Shown: in pieces, positions 56,109 to 63,904 of the stretch
How the letters are laid out: each line of letters starts with the position of its first letter
How positions within the stretch are numbered: the stretch's first letter is position 1
From: an uncultured Eubacteriales bacterium
Lineage (GTDB): Bacteria > Bacillota > Clostridia > Oscillospirales > Oscillospiraceae
Direction: 5' to 3'
Assembly: GCA_900079765.1 (NCBI GenBank)
Contig: LT599017.1
Span: 2,201,766-2,265,765, forward strand
DNA length: 64,000 nucleotides
Position numbers and translations under genes: made by a program
The notes under the pieces: model-generated
The model's database searches: none
Told to the model about the DNA's origin: nothing
Seen by the model: the letters and a program-made list of their open reading frames with translations, nothing else

Positions 56109-56288
56109 TCCGTTTCCCTCCCTTCCAAGAAGATTCTAACACAGGCACACCCATGTTTCTCGATGTTTCTTGCGCAGTAGTATCTATGACCATATCACAG
56201 AAGGCGCGGAATCGCTACGGAAAGAAACTGTAAATTTGAGAAAATTCATGGTATGATGAAAAAAGTAAACGCAGGGAGGATCTTTACC

Positions 56289-56699
56289 ATGGTTCGTGAG
56301 ATCATGCGGGACAAGCTTTTTCTTTCGCATTCCTCCGCCCCGGCGACACCGGAGGACATTGCGACGGCGGACGATCTGCTGGAGACGCTGATGGCGCACA
56401 AGGACGGTTGCGTGGGCATGGCAGCCAACATGATCGGCGTTGCCCGCCGCATCATTGCTTTCGACAACGACGGGCAGTACCTGGTACTGTTCAACCCGGA
56501 GATTCTCAAAAAGTCCGGCCCCTACGAGGCGGAGGAGGGCTGTCTCTCCCTCGACGGCACCCGCAAAACGAAACGCTGGCTGTCCATAAAGATAAAATAC
56601 CAAAACCGGGAATTCCAGATGCGAATCAAGACCTTTACCGGCTTTTCCGCCCAGATCATCCAGCACGAGCTCGACCACTGCGACGGGATTTTGATTTGA
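56289..56699 (+). CDS. Peptide deformylase-like protein (copy 2)
   Basis: 136 residues, starts MVREIMRDKLFLS. Motif II EEGCLSLDG and motif III QHELDH are intact; motif I is GCVGMAANMIG, lacking the usual Gln as in copy 1 at 49954. The two are about three-quarters identical by eye. GGGAGG lies before the ATG at 56289; a longer frame from 56253 has no ribosome-binding site. An extended -10 (TGGTATGAT) lies about 40 bases upstream. Whether it deformylates proteins or another substrate cannot be told. Confidence 0.84.
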   Translation: MVREIMRDKLFLSHSSAPATPEDIATADDLLETLMAHKDGCVGMAANMIGVARRIIAFDNDGQYLVLFNPEILKKSGPYEAEEGCLSLDGTRKTKRWLSIKIKYQNREFQMRIKTFTGFSAQIIQHELDHCDGILI

Positions 56700-56729
56700 G
56701 CAGCGGTCAAATTGCGAAGGGAGAACACC

Positions 56730-57479
56730 ATGGAGCCTGATTTTATCAACCTGACGGCGGAGAATCTGCCATGCGAGCACCTCTGCTGCATCATCCGCAG
56801 CAAGAAGCCCCATCCGGGAGTGGAGGCCAAGCGCCGGTGGCTGAAGGAGCGCCTTTGCGAGGGGCATGTTTTTCGCAAGCTCGACGCCAAAGGCACGGTT
56901 TTCATCGAGTACGCGCCGCTGGAAACGGCGTGGGTGCCCGTCCTCGGCGACAATTACCTGTACATCTACTGCCTGTGGGTCTCCGGCGAGCACAAGGGCA
57001 AGGGCTGCGGCAGGGCGCTCATGGAATCCTGCCTCGCGGATGCCCGCGCAAAGGGCAAATCCGGTGTCTGCATGTTGGGCAGCAAAAAGCAGAAGAGCTG
57101 GCTTTCCAATCAGTCCTTTGCCAAAAAATTCGGCTTTACGGCTGTGGACGAGACGGCGAGCGGTTACGAGCTGCTGGCGCTCTCCTTCGACGGCACCGTG
57201 CCGCGCTTTGCGCCCGGCGCGAAGCGGGAGACCATCGACGCGCAGGAGCTGACGGTCTATTACGACCTGCAATGCCCGTATATCCCCCAGTGTGTAGAGA
57301 TGGTGCGGCAGACCTGCGCGGAGCGGGGCGTGCCAGTTTCGCTCATCGAGGTGGACACCCTGCAAAAGGCGAAGAATCTGCCCTGCGTGTTCAACAACTG
57401 GGCGGTCTTTTACAAGGGCAGATTTGAGACGGTCAACCTGCTCGACGCCGCGTATCTGGAGCGGATTCTGAAACGGTGA
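56730..57479 (+). CDS. YoaP-like GNAT acetyltransferase
   Basis: 249 residues. The GNAT domain (residues ~1-150) has the acetyl-CoA loop VSGEHKGKGCGRALMES and FAKKFGFTAVDET. The C-terminal ~95 residues resemble the YoaP domain with a thioredoxin-like start (TVYYDLQCPYIPQCVEMV, CPYIPQC) and FNNWAVFYKGRFETVNLLD. GGGAG precedes the ATG. It follows the deformylase-like copy 2 by 30 bases, so they likely share a transcript. Substrate unknown. Confidence 0.87.
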   Translation: MEPDFINLTAENLPCEHLCCIIRSKKPHPGVEAKRRWLKERLCEGHVFRKLDAKGTVFIEYAPLETAWVPVLGDNYLYIYCLWVSGEHKGKGCGRALMESCLADARAKGKSGVCMLGSKKQKSWLSNQSFAKKFGFTAVDETASGYELLALSFDGTVPRFAPGAKRETIDAQELTVYYDLQCPYIPQCVEMVRQTCAERGVPVSLIEVDTLQKAKNLPCVFNNWAVFYKGRFETVNLLDAAYLERILKR

Positions 57480-57665
57480 AACCCGAAAACTGTTATAAAG
57501 CAAGAGCTTCAGGCGTTTATTGATTCCGACGATGGAAATATCAATGGTGAGGAAGATTGGTGTGAACAATTTGTTTCCCACTGGTAAATCTAAGTGGATA
57601 TTCCCGTTGCATAACTACCCCATAAAATATTGAAAATATGTAGAAAACACTGCCTTGTGCCGTCC

Positions 57666-57882
57666 AAAATACCTCCCAAAACCGCACCACATCTTTTAAT
57701 ATACAGAATCCATCCCATACAAAATCCCAAAAGCCGAAAGTACTCAGCGAAACAGAAAGTGCCAAAGAGTTCAAATACTCGGTTAGGGATGGAGCGAAGA
57801 GTGTCAAACGGTTGCAAACACTGCTGGCTGAAGGCTCAGACCGACATTTGGGATAAAGAGAACGAAGTTCGAATCCTGTCAC
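57666..57882. repeat. Duplicated intergenic repeat, copy B
   Basis: Second copy of the repeat at 51540-51770. The first ~75 bases match almost base for base; the middle differs; CAGACCGACATTTGGGA and TTCGAATCCTG match again at the end. Confidence 0.75.
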
Positions 57883-57890
57883 CTTGGCCA
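57867..57890 (+). other. tRNA 3' end fragment, candidate attachment site
   Basis: GTTCGAATCCTGTCAC is identical to bases 20356-20371 of tRNA-Pro. It continues to CTTGGCCA where the tRNA has TCCGACCA. There is no 5' half. Followed by a hairpin terminator at 57894-57932. This is what the far end of an element inserted in a tRNA gene looks like. Confidence 0.6.
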
Positions 57891-57893
57891 AGA

Positions 57894-57932
57894 TAAGAAG
57901 ATAGCCCGTCCATTTGGCGGACTGTCTTCTTA
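57894..57932 (+). terminator. Hairpin after the tRNA 3' fragment
   Basis: TAAGAAGATAG and CTGTCTTCTTA pair with an inner CCGTCC/GGCGG stem. Its place right after the tRNA-like end suggests it was a tRNA terminator. Confidence 0.6.
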
Positions 57933-58097
57933 TGCGTTAAACTCTATTTAAATGCAGTATATAACCAGCCAACCAGTTTCTGTTTCCGCCTCAGAAGACA
58001 GCCCCCAAATCCTGTTAAATGAAGAGACGGAAAATAGCTGCCATACAGTGCAGATCGCCTATGAGATATAGCTGGTTATATCTACCGCTTGAAATTG

Positions 58098-58134
58098 GTT
58101 GCAAAAGAGTTACAATGTGGTTACAAAGGTTACA
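58098..58134 (+). promoter_or_regulatory. Direct GTTACA repeats upstream of the CAP-domain gene
   Basis: GTTGCA 58098-58103, GTTACA 58109-58114, 58120-58125 and 58129-58134, with periods of 11, 11 and 9. They end 24 bases before the ATG. The same repeat unit and spacing occur upstream of the SleB-like gene (8109-8145). Confidence 0.5.
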
Positions 58135-58158
58135 AATTTTGAATGGAGGTCTCAAAAA

Positions 58159-59019
58159 ATGAAACGAAGAATTGTTGTTGTTATCTGTACGCTTGCCTTA
58201 ACCCTCGGCTTGGCTGTACCGGTATCCGCGGCGACGACGCCAGTTAGTTGTGTAGAAAGGACTGAAACGAATTCCCGCTATTTACGTTTTGATTCCGTTT
58301 CTCTCATCAATAGCCTAAGGACTGGTAAATCTAACAGCTGTTTTGATTTATGGCAAAGTCTGCTCACCTGGCTGAACAAGGACTGCAACGCGCAGCCTGA
58401 GACCCCAAACAAACCGGAAGTCCCAGTTGAACCGGAAACTCCAATCGAGCCGGAAATCCCGGCCGAGCCGGAAACCCCAGTCGAGCCGGAAACCCCAATC
58501 GAGCCGGAAACCCCGGTCGAGCCGGAAACCCCGGTCGAGCCGGAAACCCCGGTCGAGCCGGAAACCCCGGTCGAGCCGGAAACCCCGGTCGAAGTCACTC
58601 CCCCTGTTGAGACTCCCGACGAATCCACTGAGCAGGGCGATACTTTCAGCGCCTATGCCCAGCAAGTCTTGGTCTTAGTAAATGAACAGCGCGCCGCAAA
58701 CGGTCTTTCGCCCTTGACCCTCAGCAGCGGTTTATCCACCGTAGCTCAGGCTAAGGCGCAGGACATGAAGGATAACAAATATTTTAGCCACACCAGCCCT
58801 ACATATGGTTCGCCATTTGATATGATGAAAACCTATGGCATAACTTATAGAGCCGCCGGCGAAAATATCGCAATGGGCTATGCAACGCCCCAAGCCGTTG
58901 TAAATGGCTGGATGAATTCCTCCGGGCACCGGGCAAATATTCTCAATGCAAACTATACTCAGATGGGAATAGGCTACGTTGAGAGCGGAAATTACTGGTG
59001 CCAAATGTTTATTGGCTAA
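58159..59019 (+). CDS. Secreted CAP-domain (SCP/YkwD-like) protein
   Basis: 286 residues. Signal peptide ([19 protein letters not shown], cleaved near VSAATT), a spacer, ten P-E-x-P-x-E hexapeptides (residues ~86-145) that form a rigid stalk, then a CAP domain: [56 protein letters not shown]. The CAP His and Glu residues are all present. Such proteins act at the cell surface or in spore coats; activity unknown. GGAGG precedes the ATG at 58159. Shares an operator-like repeat with a wall hydrolase gene. Confidence 0.9.
   Translation: MKRRIVVVICTLALTLGLAVPVSAATTPVSCVERTETNSRYLRFDSVSLINSLRTGKSNSCFDLWQSLLTWLNKDCNAQPETPNKPEVPVEPETPIEPEIPAEPETPVEPETPIEPETPVEPETPVEPETPVEPETPVEPETPVEVTPPVETPDESTEQGDTFSAYAQQVLVLVNEQRAANGLSPLTLSSGLSTVAQAKAQDMKDNKYFSHTSPTYGSPFDMMKTYGITYRAAGENIAMGYATPQAVVNGWMNSSGHRANILNANYTQMGIGYVESGNYWCQMFIG
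58414..58593 (+). repeat. Tandem 18-base coding repeat
   Basis: Ten units of CCGGAAACCCCGGTCGAG or variants inside the CAP-domain gene. The last five are identical, so unit number may vary by slippage. Confidence 0.93.
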
Positions 59020-59100
59020 AAAGCGCGTTTAATTTACGAGTGAAGCTCGCAAACCATGATATTATAAGGTTTCTACAACCCCTATAATTTCTCTCCGACT

Positions 59101-59144
59101 AAAAAGACATAGCTTTCCGCTAAAGGAAAGCTATGTCTTTTTTA
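59101..59144. terminator. Bidirectional terminator between CAP and DEAD-box genes
   Basis: AAAGACATAGCTTTCC and GGAAAGCTATGTCTTT pair around GCTAAA, with A-tract and T-tract on the two sides. It serves the two convergent genes. Confidence 0.9.
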
Positions 59145-59230
59145 CTGTAGAAAAACATAATATTATGAGTGTAAGCCTGTGGTCTGTATCACCATCAGTA
59201 CAGCCGTCCTATAGTTCGCCGTATTGAGTC

Positions 59231-60985
59231 TTACCCTTCAAAATCAGGAATCTTACGTTTCCGCCGTGTGGGTCCTGACGAACGCGCCGCGTTGCATTTG
59301 GTCACAAGCTGCCCGGAAAATTGGGCAGCTTTCGAGGCCTTGCGCGGCCGGCGGGCCTCACTCCACGCCTGATCGGCAAGGCGGACTGTCCTAGTATTCT
59401 TGCCACAGATTTTGCAGTCTCGCATGGACGCTACCACACCGTCTACCCGGTTTTCGGGTATGCTAACCACCGAATAGTCAGGATAAATCTCAATTTTCCC
59501 GACCTCTTTGCCCGAAATACCTGAGCGCTCGGTAATTGCTCCTACCAAGTGTTTGGGTTCTACTCGGTTGGCCGAGCCGATATCTACTACCACGTCGGTA
59601 AATGAGACGAGAGAAGTCTTGACCGGACGCTGATCCGCCTCCCTGCGCACCTCACGGTTAAGGGGGACGATGATTTCCTCAGGCAACTCCTTGTCGGGGT
59701 AGTGGATACTCAACAGTGCGGCGGCAATGCGTTCGGGCGTATAACCGCGCTCAGTAAGCTGTGCAACCATGCGTTCATAGCCCGCTCCAGCTCCGCGTTC
59801 TATTGCTTCGACCACGGCCTCAACATTCCTCTCGTGCTCCCGCGCTTCGATCTCCTTCTGCGTAGGCAAGCTGTCTTGCCGTATCTCTGCCTTGACCGCT
59901 CGGGACAGCTCCCGCAAGGCGTTCATCTGCCGCTTGCCAGAGAAGAGTGTGATGGAGCTGCCTGATTTCCCCGCGCGCCCGGTACGGCCAATGCGGTGGA
60001 TATAGTATTCCGTATTCATAGGAATATCATAATTAATGACGTAGTCCAAATCGCTGACGTCAATGCCACGGGCCGCCACGTCGGTGGCGATGAGAATCGC
60101 CACGCGCCCACGCTTGAATTCGCTCATCACACGGGTACGCTGTACCTGTTTTAAGTCACCGTGGATACTCTCAGCGCTGAAGCCGTGGTTGTTCAAGTAC
60201 TCCCCCAGCTCATCGACCATGCGTTTCGTATTGCAAAAAACCAAGGCCCGGTTGGGTTTATGAAACCGCAGCAGCAGATTGAGCGCCTCCATCTTTTTGC
60301 TGACAGGTGCCTCTACGCAGCTCTGATCAATTTGCTCCAATGTCACCTGGCTCTTGTTGATTTCTATGGTCTGGGGATCTCGCTGAAAGGTCTTAGCGAG
60401 GCTCAGAATAGCGGGGGGCATTGTGGCGGAAAAGAGAACAGTCTGACGCTCTTCTGGCGTATCACGCAAAATCGTCTCAATGTCCTCCTTAAAGCCCATG
60501 TTGAGCATCTCGTCGGCCTCATCCAGAACGATTATCTTTAAATGCTGCAGCTTGATGGTACCGCGGCGCATATGGTCCATCACTCGGCCCGGAGTACCCA
60601 CAACGATGTTGGCCCGTCTGAGCTGGATAAACTGCCGCTCCATATTTGCGCCGCCATATACCTCCACCAGCCGAATGCCGGGCAGAAAACGGGCGAGCTT
60701 GCGGATCTCCTCCCCCGCCTGCTGGGCTAATTCCCGTGTGGGACAGAGAATCAGCACTTGAACCGTGGGTTTCTCAGCACTGGTATCAATGACCTCCAGC
60801 GCAGGAATGGCAAAGGCCGCTGTCTTGCCCGTCCCGGTCTGGGACCTAGCTATCACATCAGCTCCGCTGCATATGAGCGGGATCACCTGCTCCTGAATTG
60901 GGGTGGCGCGGTCGAACCCCATCTCCTTTACAGCCTTCTCGATTCGGGGATCAAGCTCCATTTGGGAAAATTGCACGTCTGACAT
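59231..60985 (-). CDS. DEAD-box RNA helicase (CshA/DeaD-like)
   Basis: ATP-dependent RNA helicase for ribosome assembly, RNA decay or cold growth. 584 residues. Motifs: Q motif (GFDRATPIQEQVIP), QTGTGKTAAF, PTRELAQQ, LDEADEMLNMG, FSATMPP, ATDVAARGIDV, HRIGRTGRAGKSG. A C-terminal DbpA-like RNA-binding fold (residues ~455-525: SFTDVVVDIGSANRVEPKHLVGAI) is followed by CKICGKN and a basic tail. The ATG at 60985 has GGAG five bases ahead. The leader carries a terminator that can also pair with the ribosome-binding site. Confidence 0.93.
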   Translation of the reverse strand: MSDVQFSQMELDPRIEKAVKEMGFDRATPIQEQVIPLICSGADVIARSQTGTGKTAAFAIPALEVIDTSAEKPTVQVLILCPTRELAQQAGEEIRKLARFLPGIRLVEVYGGANMERQFIQLRRANIVVGTPGRVMDHMRRGTIKLQHLKIIVLDEADEMLNMGFKEDIETILRDTPEERQTVLFSATMPPAILSLAKTFQRDPQTIEINKSQVTLEQIDQSCVEAPVSKKMEALNLLLRFHKPNRALVFCNTKRMVDELGEYLNNHGFSAESIHGDLKQVQRTRVMSEFKRGRVAILIATDVAARGIDVSDLDYVINYDIPMNTEYYIHRIGRTGRAGKSGSSITLFSGKRQMNALRELSRAVKAEIRQDSLPTQKEIEAREHERNVEAVVEAIERGAGAGYERMVAQLTERGYTPERIAAALLSIHYPDKELPEEIIVPLNREVRREADQRPVKTSLVSFTDVVVDIGSANRVEPKHLVGAITERSGISGKEVGKIEIYPDYSVVSIPENRVDGVVASMRDCKICGKNTRTVRLADQAWSEARRPRKASKAAQFSGQLVTKCNAARSSGPTRRKRKIPDFEG

Positions 60986-61074
60986 AGGTCTCCTCGTTTC
61001 CAATTAAAATTACAAAAGAAAAAACGAGGATCAGCTCCTCGTTTTACACTAAACCGATATACAGCTACATTATT
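60986..61074 (-). promoter_or_regulatory. Attenuator / RBS-switch leader of the DEAD-box helicase
   Basis: In the minus-strand RNA a perfect ten-base-pair hairpin, AAAACGAGGA-gctga-TCCTCGTTTT (61045-61021), is followed by a T-run, a terminator inside the leader. Twenty-odd bases later AAACGAGGAGACC contains the ribosome-binding site (60987-60999), a repeat of the hairpin's first arm. TCCTCGTTT can therefore pair with either copy: terminate, or hide the ribosome-binding site. Confidence 0.7.
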
Positions 61075-61080
61075 TTTTTA

Positions 61081-61109
61081 ATTTTAGCACAGCAATATTC
61101 TTTTGTCAA
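61081..61109 (-). promoter_or_regulatory. Sigma-A promoter of the DEAD-box helicase
   Basis: On the minus strand TTGACA, a 17-base spacer and TAAAAT. Transcription would start near 61074, giving a leader of about 90 bases. From 61110 to 61590 there is no gene I can support. Confidence 0.8.
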
Positions 61110-61592
61110 ATATCTGCTGATGCGCGAATTAGTTTATTCGGACCATCTCAGCACTGCTTTTTAAGAAATGACTAGATTTTGATGGAAATATCGCTTGCCG
61201 ACTGCCTTAAATCATTAATATCTCTAGTCTCTCCTAAATTTATAATTTCACTCTGGCCAAACAAAATCCAGTAACCACAATCGTTGCCGGATTTTTATTA
61301 GGCTTGGCATAAGTTCTCTTATCTCCAATGTTATCGTTGAATCGGGCATTTCAGCTCCCAGCACTTCACACTCTTGTATCTCTATAAGAATCTGCTGCGG
61401 ACTGCGTCCTAAAAAATATGCCATCTACATTTTCAATGTTCTTGGTCGTCAGCTTTATCTTAAGCCTTTGAGCGGTTTTTTTCGTTGGGAATATCGGAAT
61501 ATTCAAGAATCTACTACAAAGCGGATTCCTTTCCGTGCTGTCCAAAGATACGGTAGATGGTTACTTGTAGCCACATAGAAGCATAGTATGGC

Positions 61593-61615
61593 ATGAAAAC
61601 ATGCTATGTTTTCAT
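61593..61615. promoter_or_regulatory. Palindrome upstream of the YmaF-like gene
   Basis: ATGAAAACAT-GCT-ATGTTTTCAT, a perfect ten-base arm pair 26 bases before the start codon. It has the form of an operator for a dimeric repressor. Confidence 0.5.
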
Positions 61616-61641
61616 AAATAAATATTGGGGGTATTTATACC

Positions 61642-62019
61642 GTGGAATTTATGGAAGCTATAAATTGCTGTCAGCAATGTAAGTGTTGTCAGTGTGACCC
61701 ATGCCAACAAAGGCACGTTCACGAGGTTTTGGGCAGTGTAATGATTGCGGAGCGCGAGGAGGATCCACACAACCACCGATTTGCAACGGTAAGCTGTGAA
61801 GCAATCCCTTTATGGAATGGCGACCATGTGCATGAAATTCGATTCCGCACCGATTTCTACGAAAATCATTTTCATGAATTCGCAGGCAAAACCGGAGGCG
61901 CGATTGATGTAGGCGGAGGACGGCACGTCCACTTTATCGAATCGCAAACAAATTGCGAAGATGATCATTTCCATCTTTTTAGAGTAGCAACCTTAATTGA
62001 AGATCCAATCGGAGATTAA
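61642..62019 (+). CDS. YmaF family His-rich protein
   Basis: 125 residues. N-terminal Cys-rich segment (CCQQCKCCQCDPCQQ) then repeated His pairs: RHVHEV, DPHNHRF, DHVHEIRF, NHFHEF, RHVHFIES, DHFHLF. This spacing is typical of YmaF-like proteins and suggests metal binding or a spore coat role; function is not established. The frame opens with GTG at 61642 with GGGGG 11 bases upstream; ATG at 61651 is an alternative. A near-perfect palindrome lies just upstream. Confidence 0.85.
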   Translation: MEFMEAINCCQQCKCCQCDPCQQRHVHEVLGSVMIAEREEDPHNHRFATVSCEAIPLWNGDHVHEIRFRTDFYENHFHEFAGKTGGAIDVGGGRHVHFIESQTNCEDDHFHLFRVATLIEDPIGD

Positions 62020-62161
62020 GTGAACTAAAATGGATAGCTGTCGCTAATCAAGCTATTCAGGCCCTGTAGCGACCGCTATAGGGCTATACTTACGAAATAT
62101 GCTGGACGCCAGGTTTTTCTATCCCCTTATTGCGGGATGAGTGAAAAAAGAAAATTATAAA

Positions 62162-62203
62162 GAGAACCGCCCCTGAAGACGGCTTCCTTGGTGGCGGTTC
62201 TTT
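62162..62203. terminator. Hairpin downstream of the YmaF-like gene
   Basis: AGAACCGCC and GGCGGTTCT pair around a 23-base loop with a T-rich 3' side. It could end the ymaF-like transcript or the convergent CPBP gene. Confidence 0.5.
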
Positions 62204-62254
62204 ATTATGCTTATTACCATAGTCTTCTATGCCTCCATAACAAGTGCAAAACAA

Positions 62255-63049
62255 TTATTTAAGTTTAGCATTCTTACGAGTAACGAATATATTAATCGCA
62301 ATTGAGACGATAATCACCGCACAATCGTATATCAACAATATCTTGCTGATAGGAAAAGTGGCAAATATCCTCCATTCGTATAGAGCGCCAATGGCGTTCC
62401 CCCAAGCATGAAACATAACACATGCAATTGTGCTCTTCGATACTTTATAAATAGCGGCTAATGCAAAGGCATTAACGGTCAACTGAAGTGAATATGGTAT
62501 AAGATCGTAGCTCGATTGATTGGAAAAGCTAATAAACCATAGCGGGACATGCCAAGCAAACCAAACGACAGATACGATTAGCACGGCTGGAATATATGAT
62601 ATCCTCTTTTCCAACGCTGGCTGTAAAAAACCGCGCCAACCAATCTCCTCATAACCACCGCCCAATATCATAAGCGGCACTGCCGGAATGATGATATACC
62701 AAGGGTAGTCTGTGCGTTCACCTGCCAATATTGCCGCAATTAGCAAGGCAATAGAAAAAGCCGCCGTGACTATTACTGCTTTTTTTATGTTTGTGGTGTG
62801 GAAAATACGTCTTATAAATTCAGATATCCCACACACGTCACCGTGTCTTTTAAGTACTATATATGTGGCATAAAGTGGCGAAGCACCCCCTATGATAGTA
62901 CTTATAACGGTATTGATATTGCTCCCCAAAGAGCCGGACAATATACCAGTCTGCTCACCAATTATACTTATCGCATAGCTGATACTATTGATTAATAACG
63001 TCCATCCAAGATACTCCCAGACAGGGGCTTGCTTATCTTGATTCCACAT
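62255..63049 (-). CDS. CPBP family intramembrane metalloprotease
   Basis: 264 residues with seven or eight membrane segments. The CPBP (Rce1-like) motifs are complete: GGGYEEIGWRGFLQP (the Glu-Glu and Arg), VVWFAWHVPLWF (His) and MFHAWGNAIG (His). Such proteins process prenylated or bacteriocin-like peptides or act in immunity; no bacteriocin gene is seen nearby. AAGGAG precedes the ATG. Confidence 0.9.
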   Translation of the reverse strand: MWNQDKQAPVWEYLGWTLLINSISYAISIIGEQTGILSGSLGSNINTVISTIIGGASPLYATYIVLKRHGDVCGISEFIRRIFHTTNIKKAVIVTAAFSIALLIAAILAGERTDYPWYIIIPAVPLMILGGGYEEIGWRGFLQPALEKRISYIPAVLIVSVVWFAWHVPLWFISFSNQSSYDLIPYSLQLTVNAFALAAIYKVSKSTIACVMFHAWGNAIGALYEWRIFATFPISKILLIYDCAVIIVSIAINIFVTRKNAKLK

Positions 63050-63242
63050 ATTAACTCCTTCAGATTATGTAAATATTTAGCAGTACTAGACTTGTAATTA
63101 TACCACATCTCCATGCCCGTGCATAGGGCAACAAATTATCTGTGGCAGCCGGGATGATACGCGCCGGCCTGCTCTTTTTCGGTTTACTCTCCCACCTGCG
63201 CAGGCTGTGTTCCCGGGGGAAATGGTAAGCGTATCATGCATA

Positions 63243-63283
63243 GAAACCCCCGCCACTCGGAGAGGCCCGAGTGGCGGGGGTTA
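63243..63283 (-). terminator. Terminator of the membrane protein gene
   Basis: A perfect 16-base-pair stem (AACCCCCGCCACTCGG with CCGAGTGGCGGGGGTT) followed by a short T-run on the minus strand. Confidence 0.88.
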
Positions 63284-63313
63284 GCAGAATATTTTAGTTT
63301 ATCAGTGGCAGGC

Positions 63314-63904
63314 CTATAACGTCAAAAAAATCCACCACCCCGCACAGGCCAATATCGCGCCGATAATACCTGCAATGGTATCGATCATAGTATCCACAAG
63401 ACCGGGCGGCTGGATAGCCTTCTTGGGCTGATGATTAACGACGCGGCTGTGCTTTTGCCAATGCTGATGGTCAGTGTGAAAAACACTGTCGCTAAGGAAC
63501 TCTAAGACCTCCCAAACCTCGTGCAAGGCCAAGGATAAGGCGAAACTAAACACCAGTCTGCCAGCAAGGCCGACAGCTAATTCCTTTTCGGTCAACGACA
63601 TTCCGAACCCGAAAAATAGTATTCCGGAAAGGAAGTGGATGCTTCTGTCCCACCATGGATATAAATCATAATATTTGTAGCCTGCCCCGAGATAAACAGC
63701 CATAAATATAACAGTCGGAAATAAGAATCCCGTCAATGCGTTAATTTGAATATGAACCAGGCTAAGAAGCCAAGGCACAAAAGTAAGCGCTATCACAACT
63801 GCTGCTGGGACAAGCTTTTTATAGTCACGCCTAAACAATTGGATAATCATTGCAACTACCAGTATTGCCTTAATCAGGTTAACATAAAAGAATAGAAAAT
63901 TCAT
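63314..63904 (-). CDS. Integral membrane protein, DUF2238-like
   Basis: 196 residues with about six membrane helices. Conserved charged groups lie between them: YPWWDRSIHFLSG, ALHEVWEVLEF and PPGLVDTMIDTIAGIIGA, a pattern like DUF2238 membrane proteins. Function unknown. The start at 63904 has GAGGTGAG upstream; a longer frame adds a hydrophilic stretch without a ribosome-binding site. Bases 63905-64000 show no other gene. Confidence 0.72.
   Translation of the reverse strand: MNFLFFYVNLIKAILVVAMIIQLFRRDYKKLVPAAVVIALTFVPWLLSLVHIQINALTGFLFPTVIFMAVYLGAGYKYYDLYPWWDRSIHFLSGILFFGFGMSLTEKELAVGLAGRLVFSFALSLALHEVWEVLEFLSDSVFHTDHQHWQKHSRVVNHQPKKAIQPPGLVDTMIDTIAGIIGAILACAGWWIFLTL

Larger units (their letters stand above)
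57480..58097. other. Junction region without a gene
   Basis: Holds repeat copy B (57666-57882), a stray tRNA 3' end (57867-57890) and its terminator. The right-hand part, 57935-58097, shows no gene. It separates island cargo from core genes. Confidence 0.55.

Noticed and set aside
56184-57581. Leftward frame of 465 codons over the deformylase-like and GNAT genes
   Set aside because: Both plus-strand genes have clear motifs and ribosome-binding sites; the minus frame has none.
57867-57890. A second tRNA gene
   Set aside because: Only the T-loop and acceptor 3' strand are present; no D-arm, anticodon arm or 5' acceptor strand precedes it.
58414-58593. CRISPR-like repeat array
   Set aside because: Units are contiguous 18-base coding repeats without spacers, inside a secreted protein gene. 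No CRISPR array or cas gene is seen anywhere in the window.
61110-61590. Possible decayed gene upstream of the YmaF-like gene
   Set aside because: All frames are broken by frequent stops, and no stretch resembles a known protein well enough to name.
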